A stretch of DNA of 30,350 bases from Cyclostephanos tholiformis (Eukaryota; Bacillariophyta; Thalassiosirophyceae; Thalassiosirales; Thalassiosiraceae), in NCBI GenBank assembly GCA_036939975.1, contig JALLPB010000045.1, positions 1 through 30,350 on the forward strand, in the 5' to 3' direction. This document shows, piece by piece, positions 9,869-19,333 of this stretch. The position numbers were made by a program, and so were the translations under genes. The notes below the pieces were generated by a model, which did no database searches, was not told the origin of the DNA, and was given only the letters and a program-made list of their open reading frames with translations. Within the stretch, counting starts at the first letter, position 1, and each line of letters opens with the position of its first letter.

Positions 9869-11828
9869 ATGTCGACGACGAACGATGTCACGACGACGAC
9901 CATCCGTCCGATAGTTGGGATCGAGGACGCGATACACGTTCGGGGGAGGCGCCTGTACAGGTCCGATGGCACTCGCTTCCTCGTCAGGGGCATCGCCTTC
10001 CCGGCTCCACCCATCGATTCGTCGACGTCCGTCGTCTCATCGTCGTCGTCGAATTCGAATTCGCATTCGAATTCGAGGCGCTACGGTTACGATCCCGAGT
10101 CGTGGCTCGCGGTACTGCGACAGCTACGAATCGACTTGGACGTCGAATTCAACGCCGTGCGATTGTATCGCATGCATCCCGACGTCGTGGATTACGTCGA
10201 TTTCTTCGAGGGGGCGGCCGGGCTGGGGATATACGTCATCGTTCCCCTGACGTCCGCGACCGGGAATGGCGTGCTCGATAGGGACGTCGGGCCGCCCGAT
10301 TGCTACACGAGGGGGTTGTACGATTACGGCACGTCGGCATTATCGCAGTACATGAGGTACCCGAACGTGCTCGCCGGCGTGGTCGGGAACGAGGTCATGG
10401 ACACGTCGTTCGATTCGGCCGCGTGCGTTAGGGCCTACGCGATGGACATGAAATCGTACATGATCGACGCGACGAGGACGGGTGGAGGGGAGATGATGGG
10501 GGGGGGTATGGACGACGGTTCGTCCTCGATGCGACCACCGTCGCGCGTGATACCCCTAATATACGCATCGCAGGACTCGTCCCCCGTGGGTCCTGGTACG
10601 ATTCTCGACAAGGACGCGGCGTTGAGGCTCACGACGGATTACCTCACGTGCGTATCGTCGACGTCGTCGGGATATGACATGGACGTTTATTACGACCACG
10701 CCGCCACGACCGTGCGATCGCCGCCTACCCCCCCCCATCCTCCTCCTCCCCCTCCGCTCGCGAGGGGTGGCGGGCCGGACGCCGCATCGTTCGGTCCGGC
10801 GGTGGACATCATCGGGATAAACGTCGAGAGCTGGTGCTCGTCGACTCAGGAATATAAGACGAATCGAGACGGCACGCCCGGTCCGTACTATCACCTGCAC
10901 GAGGCGTTGGTCAATGTTTCCGTGCCGATCATCTTCACGGAGGTGAGAGAATATGTGTCTATTATTATATTATACTATGGGTATATATACAACATTCATG
11001 AATATCATACGACGGGGCGCCGGTGTGGACGACGGTCAAAACCAAAAAAACCAACGCATCGCCTCACCCTGGTATTCCAACCCCCCCCCCCTCCCGTCCC
11101 TCTCTATGCTTCCCCTCCCTCTTCTCTACTCCTTCTTCCCAACCCGCGCGCGCGAACTCACGAAGATGGGATGTCCCCACTCGCAATACGACAGGGACGA
11201 TCCGATCCGGAGGACGCCACGCGGCACGAGGGATTGGGTCGACGTCGACGTCGTTTCTCGCGACATGTACGACTCGTGGAGCGGATACGTGGCGTACGCG
11301 TACGACGGACCGTCGGACTTCGCGATGACGTCGGGGGGGCCGTGGAACGGCGTGGACGTATTAATCCCGACCGCCGACATGTACAATTTCAAGATGAGGG
11401 TCGCGGGTACGGTCGACGGGGGGGCCGGCGCGACGACGAATACGACGACGACTAATACAAAGCGGGGCAGTCCGAGCGGGATCGAGAACGATGACTCGTC
11501 GTCTCGTTTCGCATACGGTCCCCCGCCCCGGAGGTGCGACGAGGTCGCATCCGAGCTGCTTTCGTGCTGCGACGTCCGCGTGTACGACGACGGCGCGATG
11601 GTGTCCTATCGGTCCGATGCAGGTGGCGCGGAGGCGCACGATCGACATTCCTCGCATCTTTCGCGATACGCGGCATCGGCGGCGCTGGCCGCATTCGCGC
11701 TGTATGCGATCGTACGATTGGGACAGTGGCGATCGCGGCATCATCCCGTCGGGGACGACAATGCGCGACTGCACCATGCAAATGGAGATGACGGGGGTGC
11801 GAAGTACGGCGCCATCACGCTTTCCTGA
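9869..11828 (+). CDS. GH72 beta-1,3-glucanosyltransferase (Gas/Gel-like)
   Basis: Exon 1 9869-10942, intron 10943-11165 (GTGAGA donor, CACGAAG acceptor, phase 0), exon 2 11166-11828; 578 residues. GH72 enzymes cut beta-1,3-glucan and rejoin the ends in the wall or secretory route. The fold is evident from FLVRGIAFPAPP (30-55), NAVRLYRMHP, and VVGNEVMDTS with the acid/base Glu at 175. The nucleophile Glu at 358 (VPIIFTE) is the last codon of exon 1, and exon 2 continues MGCPHS and then WSGYVAYAY as in the family. A Ser-rich insert and a Pro-rich insert (about 285-300) are additions. The C-terminus has a membrane span at 524-542 followed by a basic tail instead of a clear GPI signal. The first ATG gives no signal peptide, so a 5' exon may be missing. 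Confidence 0.87.
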
Positions 11829-12249
11829 TGCGTATCAAATCTATATATAACATCTCGGGATCAACGCGAAATAATAGGGGACCACAAACCGCACAAAAAA
11901 AAATGGAGACGAGTCTCTTGGCCGGGGTTCGAATTTTCGGTTTGGCTCTCTCGGCGCCTTGCCCAAACGAGAGGATATCACCCCACGGCGCCAGGGCGCG
12001 TATTGGAATGCACGGACTCAGTTGAAGTGCAAGGATTGAACAAGGGAGGAGCCCACCGAAACATGATGTAAATGAATAAATTGAGCCTGCTTAGTTTAAT
12101 CACATCTCAAATTGTTCGTCCTTATGAAGCACATTCGACAAGACCTGTATTTTGCAACATCGTGACTATGTAGGTATTCGCTGTGATTGCTAACATTCCT
12201 GCCGATGCACAATATCGTTACAATCACAGTTATACATGGCATCCTTAAA
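11829..12249. other. spacer, no supported gene
   Basis: This is AT-rich 3' flank of the GH72 gene on one side and of a minus-strand fragment on the other. I see no repeat or motif worth naming. Confidence 0.5.
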
Positions 12250-12770
12250 TTAGGCGCAGCTCATGATTTCTATCGAGCCACTTTCCTCTGTTAATGCACC
12301 CAGCTGATGTTGCTCCGACTTTTCACCTCTTCCACTGATATTAAGTGATCTAAATTTGACCTTTCGATTGTTGTTGCTGAGGTCCGTCAGATCGGACTGA
12401 ACGCTGTGATGATCCGAGTGGCGGGGCTGCGGGCGGGGCAAAGGTAGACGAAGAATCGACTTAGGCTGGGGCTTGTTTGGACTTGCATGCCCAAGATTGA
12501 CACTGCCGAAGTCCGATCCATTATTAACGCTGTCCCAGTCAGAGAGAGGCGATGGGCTACGTACGTGTTGTCCTGAGCTCCGTCCACCAACGTGCAATAT
12601 CGAAGGTGGCATAGTATTGCCCACGACCTCCACCACAGGCGCAAAATGAGTTTGCTTTGCAACGACCTCTCTTCCGGCACTGTTCACAAAACACGTTCGC
12701 TTTGCGATTACTTCTCTCCCGGCACGGTGCATGCTCCCAAGGTCAGAATCGTCTATACTACCTGGAGACA
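12250..12770 (-). CDS. C-terminal fragment of a Ser/Pro-rich protein, partial duplicate of the 25-28 kb gene
   Basis: The frame is open from a TAG just upstream of 12795 to the stop at 12250. It begins in the sequence shared with 25452-25506 (SIDDSDLGSMHRAGR in both) and then has two copies of an AGREV-AK unit, a Pro/Ser/His-rich middle, a basic KVKFRSLNIS segment and an acidic end. There is no known domain. Its composition matches the large protein encoded at 25.4-28.3 kb, which lacks a natural C-terminus. This may be the true last exon of that gene misplaced by assembly, or the end of a second, partly deleted copy. No ATG start belongs to it with confidence. Confidence 0.5.
12713..12767. 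repeat. 55-bp sequence repeated at 25452-25506
   Basis: The two copies are identical in the same orientation and diverge abruptly on both sides. Dropping the N at 25451 would extend the match by three more bases (ACT). On the minus strand both encode the same peptide in the same frame. Confidence 0.9.
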
Positions 12771-13456
12771 GATTCCGCCATATCTAAGTATTTAGAATCT
12801 CGCAATGACGGATATGGTGATACTCCAATTTACATATCTAAAGGACGAACGATTGGACTTCGAATGATCCCGATGGAGCGTGATCTGAAGTTTCTATGGT
12901 GACTACGATGTTCGTCGCTGCCGGGTGTGACTACTTCCGCCGCGGAAGCCGTCATCGAGATAATGCTGTGGTGGGTCGACGTTACCGCCACGGGCAGGAC
13001 CGGATACGCGTCTCGCTTCGTCGAGAATACCGCCGTCGAGCGCATCATCGGCGTCGCCGATCGCGCCCTCGCGTATCGCGAGGCATTGGGAAAAAGAAGG
13101 CTGCCCTTCAGGGAGGTATCTGTTCCGACAGAGCTTGAGAGGTCTGAGTCAGAGCTTACGATGCGCTCGCACAGCACATTCGAGATGCATCGGTACACCT
13201 CCGATTCGCGTCGAATGGTGTACTATGCTGTGGGATGTGTCGCTGCTAACAAAAAAGATGATCGAGGTGGTGGTAATGAAAACAGCAAGTTTGAGGTTAA
13301 CTGGCGGTGTTACTTATCGGGAAAACCCATACTCTATGGCATGCCGTTCTACACAGGTAGCGTCCAACATGGGCTGCGGACGCTCATCGTTTTCTGCCTA
13401 CTGTTGGTGTTGGACCATCCCTCGTCCGAATGCCGTCACCTTGCCGATGACGGCCC
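12771..13456. other. GC-rich coding-like patch, strand unresolved
   Basis: 12927-13230 on (+) has strongly GC-ending codons and a protein-like frame around ERIIGVADRALAYREALG. The minus strand over 12830-13198 is also open (Ser/Thr-rich). Neither has a convincing start, splice frame or family. One of them is probably an exon; the plus reading has the better codon pattern. From about 13230 the frame runs antisense into the orphan gene. Confidence 0.3.
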
Positions 13457-15238
13457 TTACCTTCCTCCACTATACTTAGCTGTGAGGACTTGCCATACAT
13501 TTCCTTTTCCAACCCTTACTTTAATGCCTAAATCGAATATCTTGTTGTGAACAGTCCTGCTTGAATGTCCGTCAATCTTTTCACTAATTTTTTTAACTGT
13601 GTACCCAGCCTTGCATAGTCGATGAAGAGTTTTGAGGTCATTCTCAGACCAATTTTTGTACCGTCCATGATTTGCCCCAGTAACTTTAGCCCGAGTCTCG
13701 GCATTTTTCATTGGATGATCGATTTTTAACAGTTGACTAATAGCTGTTTTGGAATCAACGTTCTCGTAGCCCTTTAGCTCCAGCTTCTTTTTCGCAGCCA
13801 ATTGGAGTGAGTTTTCACCTTTTGCATACCTGGCAGTCTGTAGCATACCATTTGCATCCTTCGTATCATCACACTTGATATCTCGCTTTTTCAACTCATC
13901 CTTCGCGTACAACTGGAGGGCATGCTCACCTTTTGCATACCTGGCACTCTGAAGCATACCAATCGCATCCTTCGTATCATCACACTTGATATCTCGCTTT
14001 AGCAACTCACCCTTTGCGTACGACTGGAAGGCATGCTCACCATTCGCGTATAGATGTCTTTTATAAGCCCATTCTCTCTCTTGCTTCTCTACTATTAAAA
14101 GATGCTCTGCGGATCCTTGCACAACATTCAAACAACCAGTAGCAGTAGTGCAAGGGGTATTGTTGCCATGAAATGCTCTGATCTTCGTGTACATTTCATT
14201 CCACCCCTTAGCATGCTGAAATGATAGCGGATTAGCTCTGTATTTATTGTTCGTGAAACACTCTGGGTGACAGCTCGTTTTGCACTCTTTCGTTGAAAGT
14301 GAGAACAATTTACCTCCCCGGAAGAGGGCATTTATTGTGTTTTCGCCAACATATTTCTTGGTATAATCGAGAGTAGCGGATGACATAATGCAAGTCTTTG
14401 CCGTAAGACGAATCACAGTCTTGATGAAGTTTCCAACATGGACCATGATGTCAGCTAGATCTTCGGGGCGAAAGATATCCTCCGGCTTCCCACCTTGATT
14501 CTTGTGATTGTAAGCAAATGGCCAAAAGTCCATACGAGCCGACGAGAAGAATATATCATCACCGACAGAAACCCGAGCTAGCTGCCAGCAAGCTTCGGTC
14601 ATTTGGTTATTGCTTCGAATATAATTGGCACAGTTACCACCTTTTGAGTAGATAGTTGACGATCGCAGTGTTACAAAGTTCATGATGAAGGAGCAATAGT
14701 CATCATCTTTATCACAATACCACGGAAGAACAGGTGGGTTGACAAAGAGCGTACCCACTGCCTTGCTACTCTTTTCGAGTAAAACATTATGAACTCGAAT
14801 CCAACTGCTAAATATCTCCTGTGTGGTGTGATTGTACTTCGTTTTATCGAACCAGTCATCTGGTGGGACGTGGGAGCACTTCTTGCTCGCGTTATCACGA
14901 AATGGACATTCAACGTACCATTCATTCTTCTGGAATTGAAGGTATGGTTGCTTGAAGAGGTGCTTGACGAGGTCTCGGTCGTGATGATCAAATGAGGGAG
15001 GCTGTTTCCTCTTTGTCATTGTGGAGGCAGTTACTCGTGCTGGGATATTGGCGTCGTCTTCGATGCAAGCGGCATTGGCGAGTTCGTCATTGTAGTCTTC
15101 GTCGTCGTCATCATCGTCAACGTCGTCATTGAAACAGTCATCGTTGTCATTGTAGTCATTGTCATCATCGTTGTTGTAGTAGTTTTTAGGAGGCATCACA
15201 GCACTGAGTCTATTGGTTTTGTGCACCGAGGAGCTCAT
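13457..15238 (-). CDS. orphan protein with acidic N-terminus, three 37-residue repeats and a C-terminal HTH-like domain
   Basis: A single intact frame of 593 residues from an ATG. Residues 22-62 are an Asp/Asn-rich acidic tract. A possible metal site follows at 111-121 (CPF...KKCSH) and a Cys-rich patch near 310-325. Three tandem repeats of 37 residues occupy about 396-508, each starting YAxGE and containing KRDIKCDDTKDA in the first two. The C-terminal 520-590 has NWSENDLKTLHRLCKAGYTV followed by a second helix and a DLGIKVR wing, which fits a Myb/SANT or similar helix-turn-helix. The design suggests nuclear DNA binding with an acidic activation or chaperone-like tract. I do not recognise the family. 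It might be a domesticated transposon protein. It is head-to-head with the MRG gene. Confidence 0.75.
   Translation of the reverse strand: MSSSVHKTNRLSAVMPPKNYYNNDDDNDYNDNDDCFNDDVDDDDDDEDYNDELANAACIEDDANIPARVTASTMTKRKQPPSFDHHDRDLVKHLFKQPYLQFQKNEWYVECPFRDNASKKCSHVPPDDWFDKTKYNHTTQEIFSSWIRVHNVLLEKSSKAVGTLFVNPPVLPWYCDKDDDYCSFIMNFVTLRSSTIYSKGGNCANYIRSNNQMTEACWQLARVSVGDDIFFSSARMDFWPFAYNHKNQGGKPEDIFRPEDLADIMVHVGNFIKTVIRLTAKTCIMSSATLDYTKKYVGENTINALFRGGKLFSLSTKECKTSCHPECFTNNKYRANPLSFQHAKGWNEMYTKIRAFHGNNTPCTTATGCLNVVQGSAEHLLIVEKQEREWAYKRHLYANGEHAFQSYAKGELLKRDIKCDDTKDAIGMLQSARYAKGEHALQLYAKDELKKRDIKCDDTKDANGMLQTARYAKGENSLQLAAKKKLELKGYENVDSKTAISQLLKIDHPMKNAETRAKVTGANHGRYKNWSENDLKTLHRLCKAGYTVKKISEKIDGHSSRTVHNKIFDLGIKVRVGKGNVWQVLTAKYSGGR
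13745..14055. repeat. 111-bp in-frame tandem repeat, three copies
   Basis: TTTTGCATACC-type copies recur exactly 111 bp apart (13821, 13932, and a diverged one near 14043). The period is 37 codons, so copy-number change keeps the frame of the orphan gene. The first two copies are nearly identical. Confidence 0.85.
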
Positions 15239-15591
15239 TGTTGGCTTTAATCGACTTGTCGTTTATTGATTGTGCACAGTAGTTGTCATCGGATAGTTAG
15301 CATTGTGGATCCCAGCAAAGCGGATCAGGTAGTCAAAGAGCGATTCAAAAAAATGGAGGAACTACTATTATGTTAGGGGGGGGGCGGCAGCGTTTATTTT
15401 AACTTGATTGTAACAATTGTCTTCAGATGGCCAGCAATAACCAAGATTTAATATTTGTTTTTTCTGATTTGGATGGCGGATAACCAAAGACAATTGTTTT
15501 AGAGTTGTTCCTCCACTTACTCAATTTATTTTAACTTGTTGGTCAGACCTCTCTCGCCACCGCCCAGGCCGCACAAAAGGTCATCGTTGGG
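15239..15591. promoter_or_regulatory. shared intergenic region of a divergent gene pair
   Basis: These 353 bp separate the ATG of the orphan gene (-) from the ATG of the MRG gene (+), so both promoters must lie here. It contains a G8 run near 15375-15383 and AT-rich patches, but no element I can name. Co-regulation is an inference from geometry only. Confidence 0.5.
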
Positions 15592-17034
15592 ATGGATCGG
15601 TACGCGAGCGACGAATTGGGTGCTCCCGTAGCCCCGAATAGCCATCCTACTACGCTCGAATTGGGACCAAAGTTTCATATCAGGGAACGAGTGCTCGCCG
15701 TGGACTCTCAGCAGTTGGGAGATGCCGTCGTCGCCGAGGGGAGTGGCCGGCCGCCGCCGCTGTACGAGGCGACCGTTCTGAAATCCGGATTGAGATGCAT
15801 AGACCCGATCAGCGGCGCGATTATACTTCCTGATCGCAAGATGAAAGGCCATTCTCGACACCAAAATAATCCTGCCCATCGTCGTCGTCGGGATCTTGGC
15901 GGGGACGGCTATGGCGATGGAGGAGACGCGAGGGAGTGGTGCCACCTCATACATTTCCATGGGTGGAACTCCCGGCATGACTGTTGGATTCGCGAGGCGG
16001 ATGTATTCCACGACACTTTAGAAAACCGGACGCGAGTGGGGGCCAAGGTACCCGTCAAACAAAAAGAGGGGGTGGACGAGAGTAAGAAGAACAAGAGGAG
16101 GGGGGGGCTCATGAAGGTAAATAAGTGCGCCGAGGATGTTGCTTTGGCTGAGGATGTAAGGAGCGTGTATGATAAAAACCTGATATTAATTACGAGGGCG
16201 TGTAAATTGCCATTCACATTGCAAACAATATTGGTCGACGAAGGTGAAAACATAACCAAGAGGGTATGTCCTCCGCCGGTTTTCAACAGAATTGATAATT
16301 GGACAGAGGAGCAGGAGCAGCATCGGGGTATCTCAATGCTGCACGCGATACCTGCCAAGAGAAATATTATAGACGTGATTGGCGAATATGTCCGAGATGG
16401 AAAGAGGCACGATTTGGAAGCGTTTTCCAGCGAACCGAAAAAGCAGCGAATAGAAGAGGATCGACGAAAAGCCTCCGCTGATGTGGATGCGACAGATAGA
16501 AACCATGGCGAGGTTGCAATGTCTAAAGATAATGATCCGAACAAAGACGATGGACAATCATCAAGTTACTCTAAACAATCAACAAAAGCAATTCTCAAAC
16601 TGAAAAGGAAAAAGCTGAAGCAATTCGCATTATCCATAATAGCATTGTTTGACGTCTCCCTCCCTCAATTTTTGTTGTATAAGGAGGAGCGAGTACAGTA
16701 TGAAAGTATCGCCGGCAGACAAGTCGATTGCGATCGAGCCAATGCTACTGACGCACAGGGAAGAGAAGGCGCGCAAAAGCGTCCGAGTGAATTGTACGGA
16801 GCAGAACACCTGTTGCGTTTCTTGGTTAAATTGCCATTCATTTTATCATTATATGACTGTAGGGATGCCAATTCAGGGAGAAGCTTGGGCAACAATGAAG
16901 AAAGTACACCCAAAGACGTATTTATATTGGCATCCGATGATCTTTCTAGGGATTTTTCCAACCATATTTCGAACCTGGTGGTATTTTTACAAAAACATCT
17001 GTTTTTTTTTTCGAGAGAGTACATTGCGGTGTAG
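15592..17034 (+). CDS. MRG15/Eaf3-like chromatin protein (chromo barrel + MRG domain)
   Basis: A single exon of 480 residues starting MDRYASDELG. Residues 27-140 form a chromo barrel: FHIRERVLAVD, then YEATVLK, then WCHLIHFHGWNSRHDCWI, which holds the aromatic residues that read methylated H3K36 in this family. Between the second and third pieces lies an insert of about 50 residues (66-114), basic and Gly-rich. The MRG domain spans about 195-478: LPFTLQTILVDEGE, LPQFLLYKEERVQYE, LYGAEHLLRFLVKLP and the closing VVFLQKHLFFFSREY. MRG proteins sit in NuA4-type acetyltransferase and Rpd3S-type deacetylase complexes. A long charged insert (about 265-345) divides the MRG domain. It is convergent with SEC11 downstream. 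Confidence 0.92.
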   Translation: MDRYASDELGAPVAPNSHPTTLELGPKFHIRERVLAVDSQQLGDAVVAEGSGRPPPLYEATVLKSGLRCIDPISGAIILPDRKMKGHSRHQNNPAHRRRRDLGGDGYGDGGDAREWCHLIHFHGWNSRHDCWIREADVFHDTLENRTRVGAKVPVKQKEGVDESKKNKRRGGLMKVNKCAEDVALAEDVRSVYDKNLILITRACKLPFTLQTILVDEGENITKRVCPPPVFNRIDNWTEEQEQHRGISMLHAIPAKRNIIDVIGEYVRDGKRHDLEAFSSEPKKQRIEEDRRKASADVDATDRNHGEVAMSKDNDPNKDDGQSSSYSKQSTKAILKLKRKKLKQFALSIIALFDVSLPQFLLYKEERVQYESIAGRQVDCDRANATDAQGREGAQKRPSELYGAEHLLRFLVKLPFILSLYDCRDANSGRSLGNNEESTPKDVFILASDDLSRDFSNHISNLVVFLQKHLFFFSREYIAV

Positions 17035-17627
17035 AGAGACCAATGAATCTTGCGCAGACACATTTGAGCAATATACCTAGGTCGCCCCCCCCCTCCATGA
17101 TTATTCTACTCTTTTCCACGCCCCCTGCTCGATGAGAATCCATTTGCCAGTGCGTGCCGTAAAGCCTTTGACGTTGTAATCAATGCCAACGTCGGAAATA
17201 TTTGCCATGGAGTACCTTAAAAGCGAGCTGTTAGCACATGAGTTCTCAAGGGATCGATAGCCACATTGTTCTTCTTTCGAGCTTTTCGATCTTTAAAGGA
17301 CACTTCGCGGTAGAAAAGGTTTCTGGGCAATTATTGGGGGACGGAGGAGCGGCTTTTGGAGACAATACCACTAGAATCAGACTGTAAATTAGACAGAAGC
17401 GCAACATAACAACACAAGATAGGAAGTTATGCTATAATTTTTATGTTCAACTCCAAATAACTTTGCTGCGTTCGCTTACGACCTGCTTATGAACCAACGG
17501 ACGCACATCATCAGCGGAAGGGGCCAAACTTTCTAAGTGACGAATGCTCAGGCTCTGCGATACCATACTCCATAAAACCAGTCACTTCTATTTTTCTCCA
17601 CCATCTTCACTCAATGAACTAAAAAAA
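17035..17627. other. 3' spacer between convergent MRG and SEC11 genes
   Basis: Both neighbours end here. It contains a C9 run near 17086-17094. No gene, repeat array or RNA is recognised. Confidence 0.5.
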
Positions 17628-18320
17628 TCAACCCTCCTTGGATGTGAGCACGAACAACCCCATCATCCCCACCAACACGTACTTTAACACTGGATAATCG
17701 TTCAAAGCGATTGTGACCATGCCAACATATCGCAACGTTCCCACTGCCTTGCCCAGTATATCCTCCCTTTCCAACCATAATTGTCCGGGGGCGTACAAAC
17801 CCCGATCGTCAACCCGATTATTGTCCCCCTTTGTTAACAGCTCAACCTTTCCATCGGGCTTCTCATGAACTTTCAGTATGCGGTGGACTATGGGTATGTC
17901 CCGATCGCGGATTTTGAATACCACAACGTCTCCGACGTACACTCTATCGACCGAGTTATTAAGGAATAAAATGTCCCCGCGCTGGAAGGCGGGCTCCATC
18001 GATCCCGAGAGGACCACGACTACCGGCGACTCGCTCTTTGAATTTGATGCGATTTGCGTCGACATAATTCAGTAGAGATGAAGGATGACGTGAGAAAAAC
18101 GGATGACCAACTATTTTATTCGATGAAGACGGAGAATATTAGTCACGTATTTTGAAACAGACAGTGCACAAACCTTGGTCGCGAACATGAGGCCTTTCCA
18201 TATCATCAACGCCGAGAAGACGATCATCGCGAGATTCAACAATTGGAACGTCAGTTGCCGCTTGTTAGCCCAGAGCTTCTTTAGCTCCAGGACTTGTTTG
18301 TCCATCATATCCTTGATCAT
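17628..18320 (-). CDS. SEC11: signal peptidase complex catalytic subunit SEC11
   Basis: Two exons, 18320-18174 and 18035-17628, with a 138-bp intron (GTTTGT donor, TTCAAAG acceptor, phase 0); 184 residues, the normal family length. SEC11 is the ER membrane serine protease that removes signal peptides during translocation. Residues 20-48 form the single N-terminal membrane span ([20 protein letters not shown]). The junction gives [18 protein letters not shown], matching the family exactly. Catalytic Ser61 is in SGSMEP, His100 in IPIVHRIL (eukaryotic enzymes use His instead of Lys), and the Asp pair is in NRVDDRGLY. The short hydrophobic C-terminus ends [16 protein letters not shown] donor-like site near 18420 hints at a 5' leader intron. 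Confidence 0.97.
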
Positions 18321-18503
18321 TATTAATTAAGCGCTCGATTGTATGCAAGCCAGAGGTGTGAGATGAGGCGAGGAGAGGAGAATTTTTTATCCTCTCGATG
18401 GTGTTAAGGTCTGTTGTGGTACCTACCTGTACGATGGAGTCTCTGGTGACATCCACGTGGAGTTAGGCCGATCTCTACGCTAACATCATGGTCTCTATCT
18501 CTT

Positions 18504-19005
18504 TTAATGCATATTACTGGCGTGCGCTTCCGAATCCACAATGATGTGTTCCGGTTCGGTCGCCGCGTGTATGATCACCCTCGTTCCACACTCGTACAAG
18601 ACATCGACTTGAGTGATCCATGTCTTCATCAGATTCGTCTCGTGAGACATCAATCTCGGTACGTCCCCGATGTAGATCGCGTTGAATCTTTCCCCGACGA
18701 CGAGGTAGTCGGCCACCCCCTTCGCCGTCCTCCACATTCGATTCTTCGGTGCTCCTAGGAAATCTGGTGTATGGTAATCAGACGTCCGCTCGCGTATAGC
18801 ACCATCTTTTCGACGACTGAATCACTCGTCACTCGCCAGCGTATGGAATAGCTCATCGAACGATTTCTTCGCCGAACCGGAGTGGTCACCATCATTGACC
18901 GAATCGTCGTCAGCGAAATCCATCCTTTGGAGCGCCGGTTCCACGCCGCTGTGCTCCACGGCAGCGTCGTCGCCAATGTCGCTCTCCACCAGGCGATAGT
19001 CCACC
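18504..19005 (-). CDS. unassigned gene, two probable exons (partial)
   Basis: The 3' exon (about 18757-18504) is a convincing frame, KGVADYLVVGERFNAIYIGD followed by a mixed hydrophobic/charged stretch to the stop. A TTTCCTAG acceptor precedes it at about 18758. An upstream acidic frame (about 19005-18836, ending FDELFHTLA) can be joined in frame through an intron of roughly 75 bp beginning GTGACG. No ATG start was found, so a 5' exon is missing or the model is wrong. I recognise no family. The plus strand over 18882-19166 is also open (95 codons) and competes with the upstream exon. Confidence 0.4.
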
Positions 19006-19333
19006 TTGCTCTCTCACATGCCAACAACCGCGCAGGGGCGATGTACCAGGATGGAAGAATATGGGAACATGGCGTGAAACTTATCGTGTCTCTCGATGAA
19101 GATTTGCCGAAAGGGTCGTGGGAGATATCCGAGGAGCTAATCAAGGAAAGGATAAGAGAAGTATAATGCCTTAGGTAATATAGTTAGGATAACTGTTCCG
19201 CCTGAGATGAACCACATCTCTCCTCCTTCTATCATCACAATAGAAATTAATATAAAGAGGCATAGAAATCCACGACGTCCTATCCCAAAATATCCCCACC
19301 AAAGCCCGCCAATTATCCAATTGCACAGCATAA

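Noticed and set aside
10943..11165. Read-through of the GH72 exon 1 frame
   Set aside because: The sequence between the catalytic Glu and MGCPHS is AT-rich, starts GTGAGA, ends in AG, and breaks the family alignment, so it is an intron.
12927..13550. 207-codon plus frame as a single gene
   Set aside because: Its second half is antisense to the intact 593-residue gene and has no start codon; only the first part was kept as an unresolved coding-like patch.
13745..14055. Regular 111-bp repeats considered as a CRISPR-like array
   Set aside because: The units are directly adjacent with no spacers, keep a 37-codon reading frame and lie in a eukaryotic gene.
15909..16544. Minus-strand frame of 211 codons
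   Set aside because: It is a shadow of the MRG gene, Ser/Phe/Leu-rich without motifs.
19171..19333. Arg-rich extension of the acireductone dioxygenase frame
   Set aside because: It follows the one-base slip; the family-like Lys/Glu C-terminus lies in the other frame and stops at 19334.
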